7,955 nt of DNA, taken from an uncultured Oscillospiraceae bacterium (GTDB lineage: Bacteria; Bacillota; Clostridia; Oscillospirales; Oscillospiraceae). Location: assembly GCA_910577915.1 (NCBI GenBank), contig CAJTOM010000091.1, positions 1-7,955 of the forward strand. Direction: 5' to 3'. A model generated the notes under the pieces. That model worked only from the letters and a program-made list of their open reading frames with translations. It did not search any database and was not told the origin of the DNA. The position numbers and the translations under genes were made by a program. This document shows, one piece after another, positions 5,175 to 7,955 of this stretch (its first letter is position 1; every line of letters begins with the position of its first letter).

Positions 5175-6581
5175 TCAGCCCTTTCTTACCGGCATGCGGA
5201 CCACCTCGCTGTTGAGGAACTTCCCCTTGAACACGGTGGTCAGCAGAATCTCGATGTCAAAGAGCAGGCTCCAGTGCTCGATGTAGTACACGTCGTATTC
5301 GATCCGGGCCTTGATGGAGGTGTCCCCCCGCAGGCCGTTGACCTGGGCCCAGCCCGTGATGCCGGGGCGGACCTGGTGCTTGACCATGTAGAGGGGGATG
5401 TCCTCCTTGAAGCGCTCCACGTAGAAGGGGATCTCCGGCCGGGGCCCCACCAGGCTCATCTCCCCCTTCAGCACGTTGAAGAACTGGGGGAGCTCGTCCA
5501 ACGAGCACTTGCGCATCAGCGCGCCAAAGGCCGTTTTCCGCTCGTCCCGGTCGGCGCTCCAGCGGGTGTCCTGGCCGTCGTTGACCCGCATGGAGCGGAA
5601 TTTGTACATGTAGAAGGGCTCCTTGTTGCGCCCGATCCGCTTCTGCCGGAAGAGCACGGGCCCCGGCGACGACAGCTTCACGCCGACGGCGCAGAACAGC
5701 ATCAGCGGCGATGTGAGCACGATTAGCGCCAGGGAGCCGGCGATGTCCAGCGCCCGTTTGCTGAAGGCGTGGGCCCAGTTATCCAGGGGGATGCGCCGGA
5801 TATTCATCAGCGGGATGCCGTCCAGGTCGTCGAAGTAGGGGTTGGAGGACATGTACTGGGCGTAGAAGGGGATGATGGACAGCTTCACCCCCGCCTTTTC
5901 GCAGTCCTCGATGATCTGGGGGGTCCGCTGGTAGTCCTCCGGCTCGATGGCGGAGACCACCTCGTCGGGGCGGTACCCCTCCAGCAGGGACAGCAGACTC
6001 TCAAAGCCGCCCAGATAGGGCAGATCCCACGTCTCCGCCCGCCGGGCGGCCACATAGCCGTCGGCGTGATAGCCCAGCTCACGGTCCGCCTGGACCTTCT
6101 CCAGGTAGGCCCGGGCCATCCGCCCGCTGCCCAGGATGAGCACGTGCTTCTGGTTGTGGCCCATCTGGCGGAAGCCCCGCAGGAGCCTGCGCAGCAGAAT
6201 CCGCTTGCAGGTAAGCGTGCCCACGTTCAGCACGAAGTAGATGGCCAGAGTCAGCCGGGAAAAATCGATGTAGCGCTGCACGAACAGAAAGCTCAGCAGC
6301 AGGGCCATGACCAGCGCGCTGGCCAGCCAGAGCCGGGACAGCTCCCGGCGCAGCCGGGTCCGGCGGAAGGAGCGGTACAGGCCGAGGGCGGCACAGGCAA
6401 AGAGCTGCAGCACCGTGAGAAAGACGCCCAGAATCAGATAGCGGGACAGGGGCACCGTGATAATCCCGTCCGGCAGAATGTAGAAGCGTATCCAGAAGGC
6501 GGCGGGCAGCGTCAGATAGACGATGGCCCCGTCGCTGAGGATGTGGATGCGGTTGAGGAGGGCTTGATTTTCTTTAATCAT
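5175..6581 (-). CDS. Undecaprenyl-phosphate sugar phosphotransferase (WcaJ/CpsE-type polyprenyl glycosylphosphotransferase)
   Basis: This 468-residue membrane enzyme starts surface-glycan synthesis by moving a sugar-1-phosphate from a nucleotide sugar to undecaprenyl phosphate. It has the standard architecture: four N-terminal hydrophobic segments (about 15-35, 47-70, 84-102, 108-124), a Rossmann-like CoA-binding-type domain with ILGSGRMA (149-156), one hydrophobic segment (about 277-302), and the C-terminal catalytic domain. Conserved blocks are KRALDIAGS, FRQKRIGRNKEPFYMYKFRSM (split here as FRQKRIGRNK and MYKFRSM), RKCSLDELPQFFNVLKGEMS with the catalytic Asp-Glu pair D362-E363, LVGPRPE (377-383) and PGITGWAQVNGLRGDT (406-421). 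The IEYDVYYIEHWSLLFDIEIL block resembles glucose-type initiators, but the sugar is uncertain. GGAG lies 9 nt upstream of the ATG. It is second in a three-gene operon, 33 nt after the ligase gene and 3 nt before the glycosyltransferase. Confidence 0.94.
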   Translation of the reverse strand: MIKENQALLNRIHILSDGAIVYLTLPAAFWIRFYILPDGIITVPLSRYLILGVFLTVLQLFACAALGLYRSFRRTRLRRELSRLWLASALVMALLLSFLFVQRYIDFSRLTLAIYFVLNVGTLTCKRILLRRLLRGFRQMGHNQKHVLILGSGRMARAYLEKVQADRELGYHADGYVAARRAETWDLPYLGGFESLLSLLEGYRPDEVVSAIEPEDYQRTPQIIEDCEKAGVKLSIIPFYAQYMSSNPYFDDLDGIPLMNIRRIPLDNWAHAFSKRALDIAGSLALIVLTSPLMLFCAVGVKLSSPGPVLFRQKRIGRNKEPFYMYKFRSMRVNDGQDTRWSADRDERKTAFGALMRKCSLDELPQFFNVLKGEMSLVGPRPEIPFYVERFKEDIPLYMVKHQVRPGITGWAQVNGLRGDTSIKARIEYDVYYIEHWSLLFDIEILLTTVFKGKFLNSEVVRMPVRKG

Positions 6582-6614
6582 TCTATCGTACTCCGGCAGA
6601 CAAGGCTGCCCCCG

Positions 6615-7955
6615 TCAGGAGCGCATGCGGGCGATCAGCGCCGCGGCGTTTTCGTCCAGCACAATCTCCCCCATATGTTCCTCGTTCCAGGTCTCCATCA
6701 GCTCCGCCATATGGACCACCGCCTCCCGGAAGAGGGGGTCCTCCGTCTCGTACATGGACAGCAGGCCGAAGGCCCGCTGCCAGCACGCGGAGTCCGAAGC
6801 GGTGTAGCGCACATATTTTTCCGCCATCGCGAGGCCCTGCTCCAGCCGGCCTGTGCGCAGGTAGTACCCCGCCAGGTGGAGGGGCACCGTGTTGGAGTCC
6901 AGCCGGGAGAGCCGGTCGGCGTAGGCATCCGCCTGGCGCCGCTCCTCCGGAGTGACGTCCTGCTGGGCGGCGTGGTCCACATAGGCGAGCATATACTCCG
7001 CCCACTCAAAGCGGTCAAGCTGGGCGGCGCGGCTGAGCACGGAGAGGTCCTCCGTGTCCTGGGCCATGCCGCGGGCGATCATGTTGCAGTTGAGCAGGAT
7101 ACCAAAGACCACCAGCAGGGCCGAGGCGCCCAGAAGCAGGCCGCCCCGGACGCCCCGCTTCTCCAGAAACGGAGCGGGGAGGGGGCAGCAGAGACTGATG
7201 ACGGCGAACACCCCGAAGGCGATGGGCAGGTAGGCGTAATAGGAGAAGACCACCTCCACCATGGCGTGGCCCGCCATGAAGACCAGAGCCGCGCCCAGGG
7301 CGGGGGCCAGGGCCTCCCCCTGCCGGCGGCCCCGCCATACCGCCGCCGCCGGGACGGCGAACAGCCCCAGCAGCAGGACGAAGCCCGCCATGCCGGTCTC
7401 CAGCAGGGTCTGAATGTAGTGGTTGTGGACATACCGGGTCACGTAGCAGAAGGGCTGGACGCTCCGGCGGGCGTTCTCAAAGGCGCCCAGGCCCAGGCCG
7501 ATCAGCGGGCTGCGGCGGAAGAGCTTCAGCCCGTCCTCGAAGAAGACCAGCCGCTGGATGGCGTTCTGGTTAGCCAGCAGCCCCTGGAGCCGGTTGGCGG
7601 CGAAGTCTGGGAGCAGCCGGTAGCCCAGGGGCAGGGAGCCGGAGCCGCCCTCGCCGGTAAAGCCCGCCGCCTCCAGGCGGACCGCCTCCCCGGCGGTGAA
7701 GGTGAAGTAGACCACTAGGCTGTCCTCCGGGACGGTGAAAGCCGCCCGGGACAGGGGGCCCCGGTACAGCTCCGTGCTGGTGTGCATCATGGTATCCGCC
7801 CGGTTCTGGCTCTCGATGACCACGGAGGGGTCGCCGCCGGCCTCCCAGGTCATGGTCCAGTACCCCGGCTGGGGGTAGGCGGCCCGGCGCAGGGAGGAGC
7901 TGGCGGACCGGTTCGGCGGTCTGCTCCTGGAGGCGGCCCATCCAGTGCTGCTGGG
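6615..7955 (-). CDS. O-antigen ligase/polymerase-family protein, 3' part (5' end outside window; possible frameshift near 7880-7897)
   Basis: This is the C-terminal part of a Wzy_C (O-antigen ligase, PF04932-type) membrane protein, which joins or polymerises lipid-linked glycans outside the membrane. Numbering from the ATG at 7851-7853, residues 1-85 are hydrophilic and beta-rich, probably an extracellular insertion. GLKLFRRSPLIGLGLGAFEN (108-127) and YVHNHYIQTLLETGMAGF (141-158, with H143) are the family's signature loop. Hydrophobic segments follow near 158-173, 185-205, 207-224 and 237-255. Residues 265-412 form a soluble helical tail resembling TPR-type repeats (YYLRTGRLEQGLAMAEKYVRY). 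The ATG at 7853 is not the true start: it has no ribosome binding site and the expected N-terminal membrane helices are missing. The frame stays open to 7955, but base composition suggests the real upstream frame differs by one (see findings). It leads the phosphotransferase and glycosyltransferase genes and is probably co-transcribed with them. Confidence 0.85.
   Translation of the reverse strand, partial: PSSTGWAASRSRPPNRSASSSLRRAAYPQPGYWTMTWEAGGDPSVVIESQNRADTMMHTSTELYRGPLSRAAFTVPEDSLVVYFTFTAGEAVRLEAAGFTGEGGSGSLPLGYRLLPDFAANRLQGLLANQNAIQRLVFFEDGLKLFRRSPLIGLGLGAFENARRSVQPFCYVTRYVHNHYIQTLLETGMAGFVLLLGLFAVPAAAVWRGRRQGEALAPALGAALVFMAGHAMVEVVFSYYAYLPIAFGVFAVISLCCPLPAPFLEKRGVRGGLLLGASALLVVFGILLNCNMIARGMAQDTEDLSVLSRAAQLDRFEWAEYMLAYVDHAAQQDVTPEERRQADAYADRLSRLDSNTVPLHLAGYYLRTGRLEQGLAMAEKYVRYTASDSACWQRAFGLLSMYETEDPLFREAVVHMAELMETWNEEHMGEIVLDENAAALIARMRS

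Noticed and set aside
4266..5726. Plus-strand open frame (486 codons) spanning the glycosyltransferase and phosphotransferase genes
   Set aside because: It crosses two well-supported minus-strand genes and has no recognisable motif or ribosome binding site.
5769..7718. Long plus-strand open frame (649 codons) opposite the phosphotransferase and ligase genes
   Set aside because: It is a mirror of high-GC minus-strand coding. Its product is rich in Gly, His, Gln, Asp and Val without any domain, while the opposite strand encodes clear families with ribosome binding sites.
7570..7941. Separate minus-strand gene starting at 7941
   Set aside because: Only its first 20 or so codons look protein-like. 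After about 7885 the frame becomes Pro/Gly/Arg-rich while the ligase frame becomes protein-like, so it is better explained as the upstream part of the same gene with a frame change.

Overview
This GC-rich window looks like chromosome from a low-motility-of-content, high-GC member of the Clostridia, probably an Oscillospiraceae-type gut Firmicute. The reasons are near-consensus Gram-positive ribosome binding sites (AAGGAGG-like), strong GC bias at third codon positions, a tandem glycine riboswitch with a Rho-independent terminator, and Firmicute-style versions of every recognisable protein. The taxonomic placement is inference from style, not from a marker gene. I see no mobile element, tRNA, rRNA or CRISPR array.

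Layout, left to right. Positions 1-40 hold the first 13 codons of a minus-strand gene that leaves the window. A clean minus-strand terminator (145-187) closes a small DUF4870/Tic20-like membrane protein gene (204-494), which has its own near-consensus promoter (542-570). Next comes a PAP2-family membrane phosphatase gene (602-1516, minus), also with a recognisable promoter. Divergent from it is a small unknown membrane or secreted protein gene (1689-1916, plus), whose stop codon abuts a perfect 16-bp hairpin. Converging on that hairpin is an AGCS-family sodium:alanine/glycine symporter gene (2063-3538, minus). Its roughly 330-nt leader carries a promoter, a tandem glycine riboswitch and an intrinsic terminator, so the transporter is almost certainly controlled by glycine through premature termination.

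A G-quadruplex-capable tract (3942-3964) and a strong hairpin (3985-4014) separate this unit from a minus-strand surface-polysaccharide operon. That operon reads O-antigen ligase/polymerase-family protein (6615-7955, 5' end outside the window), then a polyprenyl glycosylphosphotransferase of the WcaJ/CpsE type (5175-6581), then a GT4-fold glycosyltransferase (4038-5171). The spacings are 33 and 3 nt. Together they would start a glycan on undecaprenyl phosphate, add a sugar on the cytoplasmic face, and polymerise or transfer the glycan outside.

I did not find a convincingly new system. The most interesting items are the riboswitch, with one diverged aptamer and competing sequences that match its terminator arm, and an apparent reading-frame change in the ligase gene at the right edge.
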